Part shown: positions 37,281 to 49,500 of the stretch, piece by piece
Layout of the letters: each line of letters starts with the position of its first letter
Position numbering within the stretch: position 1 is the first letter of the stretch
Source of the DNA: Homarus americanus
Taxonomy: Eukaryota > Arthropoda > Malacostraca > Decapoda > Nephropidae
Assembly (NCBI RefSeq): GCF_018991925.1
Contig: NW_024732415.1
Location: forward strand, 2,300,838 to 2,364,837
Direction: 5' to 3'
DNA length: 64,000 nt
Position numbers and translations under genes: made by a program
The notes under the pieces: model-generated
What the model was told of the DNA's origin: nothing
What the model saw: the letters and a program-made list of their open reading frames with translations, nothing else
Databases searched by the model: none

Positions 37281-37395
37281 ATTCAGGAGCCAGTAAATGC
37301 CCAGTTAAGTACCTGCCAACAGTGCGTAACAGAGACCGCCCAAGTGGCTAACGAGCCGATCACCGGTGAAGAGTATAAAAGTAAAAGAAACAATC
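37281..37395 (+). repeat. Dispersed GCCCAAG..GCTAACGAG repeat, copy A
   Basis: This copy contains GACCGCCCAAGTGGCTAACG followed by GATCACCGGTGAAGAG and a TAAAAGTAAAAG tail. Related copies lie at 37,472, 42,197 (minus strand), 56,307 and 59,570. No TIRs or polymerase III boxes are seen, so the element class is open. Confidence 0.6.
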
Positions 37396-37471
37396 TGCCA
37401 GAAAGATTTGTGACGGCGCCGAGTGTGAGCTGATTCAAGACCACACTTGTCTGACATTGACGCAGGTACAG

Positions 37472-37572
37472 ATACATTTAGGAGCCAGTACATGCCCAGT
37501 ACTTGTCAACGATGTGCAAGAGACGTGGTCGACCGCCCAAGCAGCTGATCAGTGGCATCACCAGAGGATAGA
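37472..37572 (+). repeat. Dispersed repeat, copy B
   Basis: It shares AGGAGCCAGTA and TGCCCAGTA with copy A, then GACCGCCCAAGCAGCTGATC and AGTGGC. It lies about 190 bp after copy A in the same orientation. Confidence 0.55.
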
Positions 37573-38799
37573 GCGAAGCATTAACATAAACTCTGAGCGT
37601 ACGTCCGTTTCTCTTTAATTCGACTGTTTAACTCCTTAGGATTTGGTCCACAAAGAAATTCGATTCAGGGCTGAAGTATCTCCACAAAGCCTCTCGCGAA
37701 TACACCTGTCAACCTCTCAGACAACAGGGTACAGTACTATATAAAGGTTTAGTACAACATTCCAGTATTTATATTTAACCTCATCCTTTAATAGTGTAGT
37801 ACTTCAGTAACGGACAGTTATAAAATCGTAGAGTAATCGTGTTAATCAGTACAAGAACAGTCATAAGCCTCGGCACTGCAGCATACCCATATTATCCACT
37901 TACCCATCACCTATATCATGGACATACTGATGCTTGTCATTAACTACAGAAACCAGTTGAAAGGTGTGTAGTTAGTTCACCCATTCAGCAACCATATCTA
38001 TTCGGTTAAATTTACATGCAAGTTCACATTGCTTCAGTATGTTCATTACAGTGTAAGTATACAAACAATGGCAAACAGTAAGTTGGCTCGACCATGACTA
38101 GCACAAATACTGGCAAAAACTTGTCTAGTCGAAGATCGATAAAGGTGACCACAAGGTAATTAGTACATCAACACAACACATGCTACTGCTTCATTCGGTG
38201 TCAGTTTGGTGTAACATTTAAATTATAAACTTGGTGTCTTCCCTCGCTTGCATTTAAGTTTTACTGCTACTTGTCTGTGACTTAATGTATTGTCTTTTGC
38301 ACTAGTTACACCATGAAGTTGGTGGAGGTGAAAGGGGGAAAAAAATAGACAAAAAATACCCTCACAAAAGACTTTCATTTTCATTGAGCGCGGTCAGTCC
38401 CGACACAGCGCCAGCCAGACCTAGATTCTTCAAAGGTTTGTATCCCAAAATGCAAGAATGCACTTTGGTTAACTTAAACTAAAACAGAAAGATAATGCCC
38501 CCCCCCCCCAAAAAAAAAGAACAATTTAATCACAAAATCTGCCTTAACTAGATGACGTTCACAAAGCAGACATTGAAGATAATTAAAATTAGCAACAGTT
38601 TCTAAGTGAAAACAATGTGTTATCTCAGACCGCCAAAGAATACCTAGACTTACTGAAAAAATCCATTTATTATATATTTTAGTCATTATTTGTCCGTACT
38701 TTAAAACCCCCAACTTGGACTTTTTTAATATACGGTCATGAAACACGTTCAAGAATAGATATATCAACAGACGGCACCAGGATGAGAAAGTAAACGAAA
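37573..38799. other. Unique AT-rich stretch, no gene supported
   Basis: No microsatellite of note besides poly-C/poly-A at 38,500-38,518. Nothing exon-like with both splice sites. Confidence 0.5.
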
Positions 38800-39140
38800 T
38801 ATGTATATATTTCTGTTAAATAACCTTAGTATATATCGTTAAATTAACCTTAATATATCTCGTTAAATGCCTTCAGTATATTTCGTTAAATAACTTCAGT
38901 ACAATCTCATTAAATAACCTCAGTAGTCAGTACAATCTCGTTAAGTAACCTCAACACAAGTTCGTGAAATTTCCTCGTTTTATAACTTTAGGATAATCTC
39001 GTTAAAATGTTCTATAATTCTAATAACCCTTGTATAATCTTAGTAAAATACCTCATCGAATATTCGTTAAATAACATCAGTGTATACTCGTTAAATTGCC
39101 TCAGTATAATAGCGTTGAATAAACTCAGTGTAATCTCGTG
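38800..39140 (+). repeat. Degenerate repeat of about 25 bp, ATCTCGTTAAATAACCTCAG
   Basis: About twelve diverged copies of TCGTTAAATAACCTCAGTAT spaced 22-30 bp. Confidence 0.75.
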
Positions 39141-42100
39141 GACTCGGGTTAAGATGTGAGAGGAAAGTGTGGGAAGGCCCCTAGTAGCGTCAGATCCGCT
39201 AGGACGGTGATCCAGAGTAAAAGTGACGTTACAAGACTCGCTTTGCTTTTGTTTATCTCAGGGATGATAATGGCTTGGGCCTCAGGTTCCAAAGTGCTTT
39301 TGTTTTCGTCGTCTTTGGTTGAATCGGTCAATTGTTAGTCTCGTTCTATTGACTGTAATAGCTTTGCAGTTCTGAATACAAACACGTCTTTGTATATTAA
39401 AATTGTTTTATTATAACAGCGTCATCCTATTTAATTTTTCATTTTGTTATCGTTCATTCCAGAAACTGGACTAACACATACGTATGTCTGAAATTGTATT
39501 TTGATTCCTAGTGAAAAAGTCTTTAATAAAACAGTGGGCAGTGAAGGAGCAAACAGGTTCTTGTGGCGCCATTGTGCGAAAAACTGCCAGAGACAAGGCT
39601 AGTCACTTGTTTCTAGTCATTGTCGGTGTTAGTAGTGCCAGGGTGGTGGTGGTGGGACAAATTCTCAGTTTCGCAATGAACATTTTTTCCAAAACGAGAG
39701 GTAAAAACGCATACAATCGGTGTATTAAACCTCCGGCGCAAACATAACGGCCAAAATGGCACATGTATCAGAGAATTTGCAACCTACTGTATTTTGCATT
39801 CCACATTCAAGAATGGAGATACTGTATCCATAAGATAGGAATCTGAAATTCCGCTCCTAGGGTCTCTCTTTAGCTTCGTTCCTTATTTTCTTGGGAACCA
39901 GAATGCTTTTTGGTTATGCCATTGGCTGTGAAACTTTAATGTCATTCATGCCGTCATCTTAGTGTTGAAGTGAACTAGTTGGATGTGCACTCACATTTCC
40001 AATTGCCCTTTTACTGGAGATGTGGGAATGCTTCTAGCTGGCTTGTCTAAATTAGGAATAAACAAATTTGCTAGCCAACACGGCGTCGGTATTGCGCTGA
40101 AACTTATCGTAATAGTTTCTTGTCTTCCAGTAAGAGAAAAATATATATCCGATTTTTTTAGAACCCACTCAGCCTCGAATTTATTTTGGTATAAGTAGTC
40201 AGTATGTCACTCGTTATTAAATAGCAGTCAAAATTGAATCCAGTCTTTAAATATCAGTCAATGAAAATTTAATCACCAGTTAACATCATTTTTTTTCCAC
40301 CGACTATACTGTACTCACCGACCTTAAACCAGTCCAGAACAACTCGTCAGTCTTCAGCTAAAAGTCAGTCAGAATGTATACCAGCCAAAAAAGCAAGTAG
40401 CAACCACTGAACCAGTAAATGTCCCGCCAGTCTTGCAACTACACAGCCAGGTCAGTTGTAAAAGTAAACAACCAAGTAACTAACAAGCATCGATGTAGTT
40501 ACTTCGTTGGGAATTGATGTTCAGGGTCCATGCCTGCGGTCATTCCCTTCCACCACTTTCCATCCTTCTCCCTTCATCCATTCACCTTTCCTCAGGCCCA
40601 TTCACACCATATGTACTGTACACACACACACACACTCTTACCGTCCCCAGTCTGGTAATTTGGCAATTGATTACCATCTGGTGATTGACTGACGACTTTC
40701 ACTGGCAGGAGGCATGTGACCACCCGGCGATGTCACCCCTGACAAGCCAGACACGATTCTTGACTTAAGCTGACAGCCTAGTCTCACCTAACCTGACTTA
40801 ACCTAATCTAAGTAACATTGATTGGCATAACGTATATCTATCTAACCTAACCTAATTTTACGTAGAGTAGCTAGACGTAACCTAATCCTACCAATCCTAC
40901 TCCTGTATATCAGAATCTAACTACCTAACCTTAATTTCTCTAGCCTAGTCTAAATTTAATTTGTTAAGGCCATGTTAGGTTAGTTACACTCTAGTCTAAC
41001 CTAACATACTGTAAACGTGGCCTGACCTAGCTACTGCACCAAAGCTCATGTGGGTTTATAAGCTGTAACCTAATTACTTAATCTTTTCCTCTCTAACTTA
41101 TCTAAAAACTCCCACAGTAAATAGCTGCTGAAAGGGGTGAAATTATATCAAGGGTCATTATCAATACTACTAATTACCCAAATTACAAGTTTTAGTGAAA
41201 GAACAAATAATTAATTTACTTTTAATAAACTTTTTTACGTAAATTTTATTGATGCTTGAATGAACGCGTTAAACGGGTTTAGTAACAGGATTCTATTAAC
41301 AGTGCAAAGAAAAAATTATTCCAGAATTACAAGAAGAGAGTAATTATCGGTTGAAATGCGAGTGAATTAATTATCACTGAGACCACAATCTAATATTTCC
41401 GTTCAGATAATACCGAGTCAGTTCGAAACAGCCAGTCAGCGTTTTCATTAACACACGCACACACACACAAACACACTTATTTAATAATACTTCAAACTTT
41501 TCGTCTCTAACCGTACAGTATATAGAAATACAGGTGTAGAATAATGCATACGCATCTACTTGTATATGGTCATGGTCTAGTCAGTCTCGTTAATTTTTCC
41601 TCACGTGCAGATGTATACGTTGGTTTCTCAAATTTATTGTTTATAAAAGACTGGCTGAGGATCGCCGCTCATAGCGAGGAAAAATTACCGTGCAAATTGA
41701 GTCAGCTTCATGTTTTGTTTTCACTCAAGGTGTACTGAGAAATGCCAGTTAGAATTAAATAACAAATAAAAGAGAAAAGAAAAACAGGGGACACACTCGT
41801 CTTTCCCTCCCAATACAGTATTAGGAAAGCTGTGTTTTGCTTACCTTGAACTATGGATGTTTCCTAGTTTTCACTATATGACGACTCAGTAACTGCTCAC
41901 TTTTGATATAAAAATCATAACTATATAACGTTTACCAGACCTCTAGGGAACTTAAAATTGAACTACACCACTGTATTCGATTATCTTCCGGCCAACATTC
42001 GATGCCGTCAGCTGGGCTGTCAAACTGTCACACGAGATCCTAAAGTTAACCCCTGTACTTAGCATGCAAGAGAAATTTTTATCCTATTCTCTGGTGGCAA

Positions 42101-42196
42101 TTTTACAAAGCTAAAAATATTTTAGTGCAGATTATTTTTTTACAGCTAAGGCAGGATCTACAGGGGAAACTTTGTAACTGGGGTTTTTAACTTTGC
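39141..42196. other. Unique stretch, no gene supported
   Basis: Short open frames at 39,149-39,338, 39,511-39,747 and 39,983-40,198 look less repetitive than elsewhere but match no family I know. CCTAACCTAA words are scattered at 40,780-41,000. Confidence 0.45.
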
Positions 42197-42256
42197 GAAG
42201 CTACTTTTGACCTACCTCTTCGCCACTGATCAGCTTGGGCGGTCTGTCAGTCGATC
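42197..42256 (-). repeat. Dispersed repeat, copy on minus strand
   Basis: Read on the minus strand it gives CAGACCGCCCAAGCTGATCA and GTGGCGAAGAGG, matching the core of the other copies with a small internal deletion. Confidence 0.5.
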
Positions 42257-45200
42257 ACGTGAGGGTTTCATTTGACTTATTCGTCTCCATTAAGTTAATT
42301 TTATATTTTACCCAGTGATTGTTTATTCTATCATCAAGCACTTTTTTGTTTGTTTTTTCCTGTGCCAGAATTGCTGTTCTCCTGTTTATATAGATTAAAT
42401 TAATGCTTACTAATCTCACTCATTCCAAACTGGGAAGGAAACATTTCAGCCTGCTAGTTCGTCGGTGGACATTTTCAATTACCTTATATTTTTACAGGTT
42501 ATCACGATTGTCACCACACGTGATTTGCACATTCAATATGCAGTCGGACGGACCAACGATGAATAAAGACATTTGAACATAATTATCCTCATCCAAATAT
42601 TCAAAGCATTTTCTTCTCAAATCCATATTTTGTTTACCCATTTATTAGCCTGACGTTTAATAAAATCTAAATTCGTACCTATAACAACAATAGTTTAGTT
42701 GGGGAGGGGGGGGTTGTCTTTGCGCATTTAATTTCCAGTCACTTACACTGCCCCTTACGTTATTGATATTACTGTGTACTTATTAAAGTAGACAAATTTC
42801 ACAAGCACATCTACTTCTTAAAGTTTATTTACGTGAACTCTAGTCAAGTGCGAGGTCAATAGAATACGATCTGCTCACGCATCAAAGAAAACGGAACTTT
42901 TAGGGGCTCATGTCATGAGCACTTACTTACCCCTCTTTCTAGCCAAGATCACATTTAAAATTATATAGACTAAATTTTAGCTCTGCTAAACAATTTTCAT
43001 AGTTTCTATTTATATGTGTAATTTTTTTCAGCTTTTATTACACTTTAACAGTAGTGATTTCATGTGGGTTTTATTTTATATATTACTTAGATTTCCCTAG
43101 TTTACCGATTTTGAGATTTTGGTTCAGATTCTTTATTACTTGCCTTGAGAATGCAAATTCTAAAAAAAACAAAAACATACACCGTATAAAATACGCAATG
43201 AGATCAGTGACAGTAATGAGCTGCACATATTGCGATATACAGTACCCAGCGTTTTATTATAATTACTCCTTTGTGTGGTTTCAGGCCACTTTCTCCCTGA
43301 TACCATTGGAACAATCTCTCCATAACCTTTAATTTTACAAGAAAATAATCACTTGCCCTCTACTTGCGACTTCATTCTGGGAACTCTCTCCGTTACTAGC
43401 ATAACCTAATTATTTATAAATTTAATGCTAAGCGTCTACAAGAGGGTCATGACGGCAAACAGCCATAATGTAAAAGGTTATTATTAGAGGACGAGAGGTT
43501 TTGTTACCTCCACGTCCATTAATCACCAATTGATGTGAAAATAAGCCTATAAAAATTAGGACTGGCAATAATTTGTTGCTTTCCCGCGCGGCAGCTTACA
43601 CCTCCCTCCAGCATTCAACTACAGTGTTCTTGCCTAATAATAACGGTCATTTAAAAACTTTAGAATGAAGAAAGTGAAAAAAGTAGTGTATAGTGTTTTG
43701 CTGCTGTTTTTAAATATATAAATGCTATTCCAAATTGTTTTGGGATACGTTTGAATTTTGATACTTAGTAGGCTATTGTTATGATACTCGCATCTCTTCA
43801 TGTTGTAGTTGAAATTATATTGGCTTACCTTTTGAACATGATATTTGTAATGTTGATAATGCTCCATTCTTAATCTTTGCAAGTCTTCTTGGTACTGGTA
43901 ATCCAAGCAGTTTAATTTTCAAATTATCCTAATAAGCATGTGGCCTCAAAAATACAAGCTGCACATTTGGGCATTTTCAGCATTTACAAAAGTCTTTCCT
44001 TGTCCACAAGTGAATACATCTTCTTCTTGGTTCTTTATCCTTCGAAAAGCGATGGAAATTTATATCACCGTTTTTAATTTACGATAAACACCCAAAAACT
44101 GAACAAGTGCCCGGCACGCTTCTTCTTGTCGACTCTTGACGAATTCCCGCGCTAGAGGTTCCGTTTTCTTTAATGCCTTACGTGGTAAATATGGCTTGGC
44201 GGGAAGTCACTTTATGCGAGCATAAAATTAACGTAAATAAAACCCTATGGTATTTAAAATTCTCTTATGCAATATTTATTTTAAAAATATGTTTCAGGTT
44301 TTATAAAAAAAGTAACTGGTGGTATTTAATGAACATAACCCATCCACAAGTCAGAAACTGACTGTACCAAAATAATTTTGTTTTAAGTCCGCTTTTTCAC
44401 ATTCAAACCATTATATTTTCGTTATTTATTAAGATACTTTAAGGCTCTAAATTACCATCTAGGGAGAGTTAGGTTTGGTGATGCTAGGCTTGCAAGTAAT
44501 GGCAAAGTCGGTTACGTTAAGTTTGGTTAAAATGCATAAGAATAGATTATGGTAATGAACATGGTCTTCATGCTTTTACCAAAAGAAAATAGCTCTTTAT
44601 ACAAAAAAAAAGTGCACTTGTAAACATTTACCCTACCTTTATTATTGAGGAGACTCTTTTCAGCTGTGTGTTCCAGCATCAGAAATTCTTGAGCCACTGT
44701 TAACTAGTAGATTTATATCAGATATGACATCTGGTTTAAGATCCTCGTAATTTTTGGCTGGATCACAACCCAATACAGTACCCGCAAAATTCTTTAATTC
44801 ATATGTTTTATTTTGAACTTTCTGTTCACTACAAAAAAGTTGTTCACGTATCACTGCATTATTCACATTAATTAAATCTGCCCTACAGCATCGTTGCACC
44901 CATATACGTATCCTTATACTTTTTTCTGATTTGGAAATGAGTGACATTATATAATTTATATGCAGTACACCCAAATATGACACATATTCTTGCTCGCACC
45001 ATCAGTAATTTAGTTAATTACTAGTAAATATTTTTATTGTAGTTTCAAGTTCTACTTTCAGTTTAGTCATCTGATTATAAGAAATATCAAGATTTGCATG
45101 AAACTACACTGTTTTTTCACTGCTTTAAACCAGAATATTTGTGCACCAAGATCAGTGTATTTACATATGTAGAGTGACTATCTCAAGTTCCACTCTTCCA

Positions 45201-46095
45201 AGTTCCAATGCGTGGTCGTGGTCTTCTTGTTAAACTTAATTACTTTCGTACTCACAGTCTTCATGATTCTTCCTTAATTTCTGACATTTTTTAATCGTAC
45301 ATTAACTGATAACCTGTTCTGTCACTATCCGTCACCTAATGTTTCCTCTTAATATTCTCACAACAAATTTTTTTTGTTTGTGTTCAGGCTATTTAAAAGG
45401 TAAAATTTTAGTTTCTGTCATTCCTGTATTTAGATATCCAACCTAACTTAACCTAACCTAACCTAACCTAATATAACCAACCTAACCTTGCTACAGAACC
45501 ACGGAACTGTATCTAACCAAATGAGACTGGGGGGGGGGGGGATCGCATCACCCCCCCTTTCTGGTGGGAGTTAAATTCCCAAGATTCCCTGGATGCCCAA
45601 AACTAAAATAATACCATTTAAAACTTCATGGAGCACTGTAAGTTTCCCAACAACTACTGTACTAGTTTAACTGTACATATTCCAACCACACACACAGGTG
45701 TTACCTAAGAGTGTGAGATAATTACAGTACAGTACATTTAATTTGTCGTCTGATATTATCCAGAGAAAACTTATAATTATGAAGTGCAGATTGATGTGTG
45801 TGTGTGTGTGTGTGTGGGTGAGTGTGTTGGAAGTAATAAATCGATATTATATATTGATTGAAGAGTCAGGGAGGAAGATATATTTCATTCAATATTTAAT
45901 TTTCGTTTCGGACAATTAGACTGCATGAGCATGCTGAACACAGTTTTCATGGCACCCTGCACTACTGACAAAAATGACGAACTTTCCCTTACTCACTGAT
46001 ATTAACCTTCCCAGTTACAACGCCCACAGTAACATAACACTATTTAATACAATAGGAAAACTTTTTTAAGAACATCCATACAAATACAGATTCAG
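42257..46095. other. AT-rich stretch upstream of SLC6 exon 1
   Basis: Expected to be intron or promoter of the SLC6 gene. Holds CCTAA units at 45,440-45,472, G/C homopolymers at 45,529-45,557 and (GT)n at 45,797-45,816. The first SLC6 exon was not found. Confidence 0.45.
45440..45472 (+). repeat. (CCTAA)n island, arthropod telomere-type unit
   Basis: Five or so head-to-tail CCTAA units with a TTAA variant at the left. Confidence 0.75.
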
Positions 46096-46247
46096 GGGAT
46101 CACATGATGATTATTTACCCTAGTTTATTTCACCTGAGGATTAAATACCCTTACATTACCTGGGTGTTTAAGTTAGAAGAGGTTAGGTTTAATTAAGTTA
46201 CCATAAGTTTAAGCATCATCTAGGGCAACTAATTTTTGCATGATCAA
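46096..46247. mobile_element. GATCAC-family MITE copy just upstream of SLC6 exon 1
   Basis: The left end is GGGATCACATGATGATTA and the right end reads as GATCATGC in reverse complement. The interior TAGTTTATTTCACCTGAGGA matches the 13,876 copy at all but one base. It ends about 100 bp before the exon 1 acceptor. Confidence 0.55.
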
Positions 46248-46343
46248 ATATAGGTACCGGGTAAACCTTATGGGTACAGTACTTATCATGTAGTGATAGT
46301 AACACAAGGATAGTACATTAATTGACACGACACTCCCCCACAG

Positions 46344-46520
46344 GACCCGATTAGTCCCATCTCGTACAAACAACGGAGCAGCACGCCCGGCAGCAGTAAT
46401 GGTGGAGGCGGCGGTGGTGGAGGGGAGGGTCACACCTCACCCCCCAACAAGGGCTACACCAACGGTACTGACGAACGCTGGAGACAGAACTACGTACCCA
46501 CCCCTTACCATTCTTATAAG
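46344..46520 (+). CDS. SLC6 gene, first recognised coding exon (cytosolic N-terminus)
   Basis: Phase 0/0 exon of 59 codons between a CCCCCACAG acceptor and a GTATGT donor. The reading frame gives a Ser/Pro-rich start ([17 protein letters not shown]), a run of eight Gly, and a Tyr-rich end ([10 protein letters not shown]). It is hydrophilic, as expected of the cytosolic tail before TM1. The overlapping open frame starting at 46,399 is a shadow. No in-frame ATG is usable, so the start codon lies in an upstream exon that I could not place. Confidence 0.75.
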
Positions 46521-49500
46521 GTATGTGGGGAAAGGGAAGGTCACTAGTGATGCATGGCACTTGGTGGAGTGGAAGAGATTTTAAGTTTGGTATGAGTGGG
46601 TAGGTTGTGATGAGGATGAGACCAGGTGTGGACAATGTTAATGGTTGATAAGAGTCAGTAGTTTGGGTAGATAAGGGAGGGGGAGTAGTGGATTGATGGT
46701 TGGGATGCAGGAGGAGGAATTGGTGCCAGGGTTATGGATGGCGAGTGTTTGGGAGTTTGAACACGGAAATTGCCGGCGAGACATTGTGTAGCTGTGTCCG
46801 TGGGTATACAGACGGGAATTCGACAAACTCTTCATAAAGAACACATATAAGTTAAGGCAAAGTAGTAGCAGAGGTACAGTATTCAAGTACTGTACAGTAT
46901 TACAAGTTCTATAGTTGTGGCCTGCAGGATGTGAACATACCAGAAGGCAAGAAATTGCTTTAGTGCATACAAATGAAAATTACTTATACGGTATGTGCGA
47001 AGTAGAAAGTAACCTTTAAAAAATTACCAAGCAGTTAATTATATTTACTCATACTGGGATGGAATGAGGAAAGTGATGTATAGTACTGTACAGTATATTG
47101 AATAATTGGGAAGTGTGAAGAAAGGGTGGGAGGGTGAGGGAAGGGAGTGTTAAGTGATATATAGATTTTTATCCAGGTATAGAAGAGGAAAAGAGGGGAG
47201 GTAGAGCGAGCGAAGGAGGTGGGAGCGGAGGGAAGAAAAGGAGAGTGTGTGGGGAGGGAGGAGACAGTGTGTGGGGGGAGGAAGTGTGAGGTGGGGGGAG
47301 GAGGGAGCGTGTGGGAGTGGGGAGTGTTTAGGGAGGAAAAGAGGAGGAATTATGAAGTTGGGCAGGTGTTTGAATAGGAATCAAGGTGAAAAGTTTAGTA
47401 GATATTGTTTTGGTCAGTTAGAGAAGAGTCTGGTGAGCTGACCAGAGGTGAAAAGGATAAATTATTTGGTAAGTAAATGGAAACAGACAGATGGTGTTCT
47501 GGAATCAGAGACAGACATAACAGACAAGCTGACAGACTAGAAAAAAAAAGTGATGTGAACTGAAAGATTGCAGGATAATGTTATTTTTTGTCACATACTA
47601 CACCAGTATGCAGGCCAGCACAATGTTTTATGTGTGTACCGGTATATGTATGTGACATCTTTCTACTGTTATTGAAGCTTGCAATTTATTTATTAAAGAA
47701 TTTAACCCATAGCTGCTGGCCTTAATTACCCCCTCCCCCTCCTTCACACACACACTTACCTTACTAACAAAAAAATATTCTTCCCCAGCAGAGCAATGGG
47801 TCAGGGTCAACACATCCCGTGGAGGAAGAAGCGCCAGAGTCAGGCGAGGGGGAACGTGGTCACTGGGGGTCCAAGGCAGAGTTCCTCCTCTCCTGCATCG
47901 GTCTGTCCGTTGGTATTGGTAATGTGTGGAGGTTCCCTTACCTCGCCTATGAGAATGGTGGAGGTGAGTACGAGCTCTGGCAAGCTGCAAAGTTCTCACA
48001 AGAGCTTGGTAGAACAGTATAATGTGTGCTGGGTATGAGTCATACACCTGTCTTTCTATATGTCAGTTATCTGTCTACTTCTGTCAATTATCATATCTAT
48101 TTCTATCCTACTGTACTGAATATTTATATGGATGTTAAATGTCTGTCTTATTATCAAATACCTGTCTATATTTGAAATATTTGCATACAGTAACTCGGTC
48201 AAATAGCTATCATTACTAAGTATTTATCAATCTATATGATAAATATTTTTTATCTATATTCCTTCTACTGTACACTGTAACCACATAAAATGGCAGAGGT
48301 TAGTGAAATTGAAATGTTATGAAGTTCCCCCAAGGGTTTGGTAAACTGTTGATAAAGAGCACAATCTGTCTACACTGTACACAGTTGTGGAAGTGAGTGA
48401 AACTTTCACATGACAAAGTTCTAATAAAAATTAAAAATAATGAGGAAAATTTTTTAAATCTATCTATTTACCTGACTATATTTATCTTTACATTTTAAAT
48501 ATATACCTGTACTGTAATATACAGTACAATATAAAGTACTATCCAGTATACCTGTACAGGTATTTAATATCTACAGTGTATATAGTACAGTACCTTCATT
48601 AATATCTTCAGTATTATATTGCTGTATCTATTTTTACCTTTCCTGTGGGAATGATGGAGATGGATGATACTGCAAAAATCAATGAAGTTCTCATAACATC
48701 TTTGTAAATAATTGGTCCACAGTCCCATAGGCTTGCACAATCACTATACTCATCATATCTGAAGACATAACAATGTACCAAACTGATTCACCTCAGTCAA
48801 TACAAAAATATACAGTGCAGTACAGTATTGTCAAAATATAGCATAAAGATAAGCTACAATTACTTGTTTTTAGGGTAGGTTTAACATAAACAAAGGCAGT
48901 GACTACATAACTGACAAGTGAAGAATACAGTATGAATTTAAAACTTAAAAGTACGATTCTGTAGCAAGCATTTATTGTTAAGCTTATCTTATTACAGTAA
49001 ATTTTATTAGGGAGTGTGTTTAGGTTAGAACAATAAATAATTACCTCAAAACTAATTTTCACATCTATTATCTTCACCGTGTCAACAGCTGAAGAACCAT
49101 TGCCATGAGAATAAGCTTTTTACAATATACTGTACTGTACACTTACTGTATTATAGTTTTTGTTGCAAATTAAATGATGGTAATTAAAGTACCTATACAA
49201 TATTGTTAAAACTATACTGCGGAGTTTGTGTGTACAACAGGAGCTAAAGTACATTATCTTTTTCAGCGGCATTCCTCTTTCCATACATCATCCTTCTGGT
49301 GCTGATTGGCAAGCCCATGTACCTGATGGAGACAGCACTTGGGCAGTACAGCCAATTAGGGCCACTGAATGTGTGGCGCTGTGCCCCCGTCATGCAGGGT
49401 TAGTGACTCTATATCTATAAGGTCATAGTATTTGGCCCTCTCACCCTTACATCATCAATATTGCAGTTGTCGGTATTAGCCTTAATTTTTACATCTACTT

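Noticed and set aside
39149..39338. Overlapping 60-residue frames on both strands
   Set aside because: Both strands are open over the same stretch, neither has a known motif, and no splice sites pair.
44660..44983. 107-residue minus-strand open frame
   Set aside because: It is not simple repeat and looks mildly protein-like, but there is no recognisable domain, no matching splice sites and no neighbour; the region is expected to be intron or flank.
46399..46584. Plus-strand ORF overlapping SLC6 exon 1 in another frame
   Set aside because: It ignores the strong GTATGT donor at 46,521, and its frame does not join exon 2; the chosen frame gives a continuous protein.
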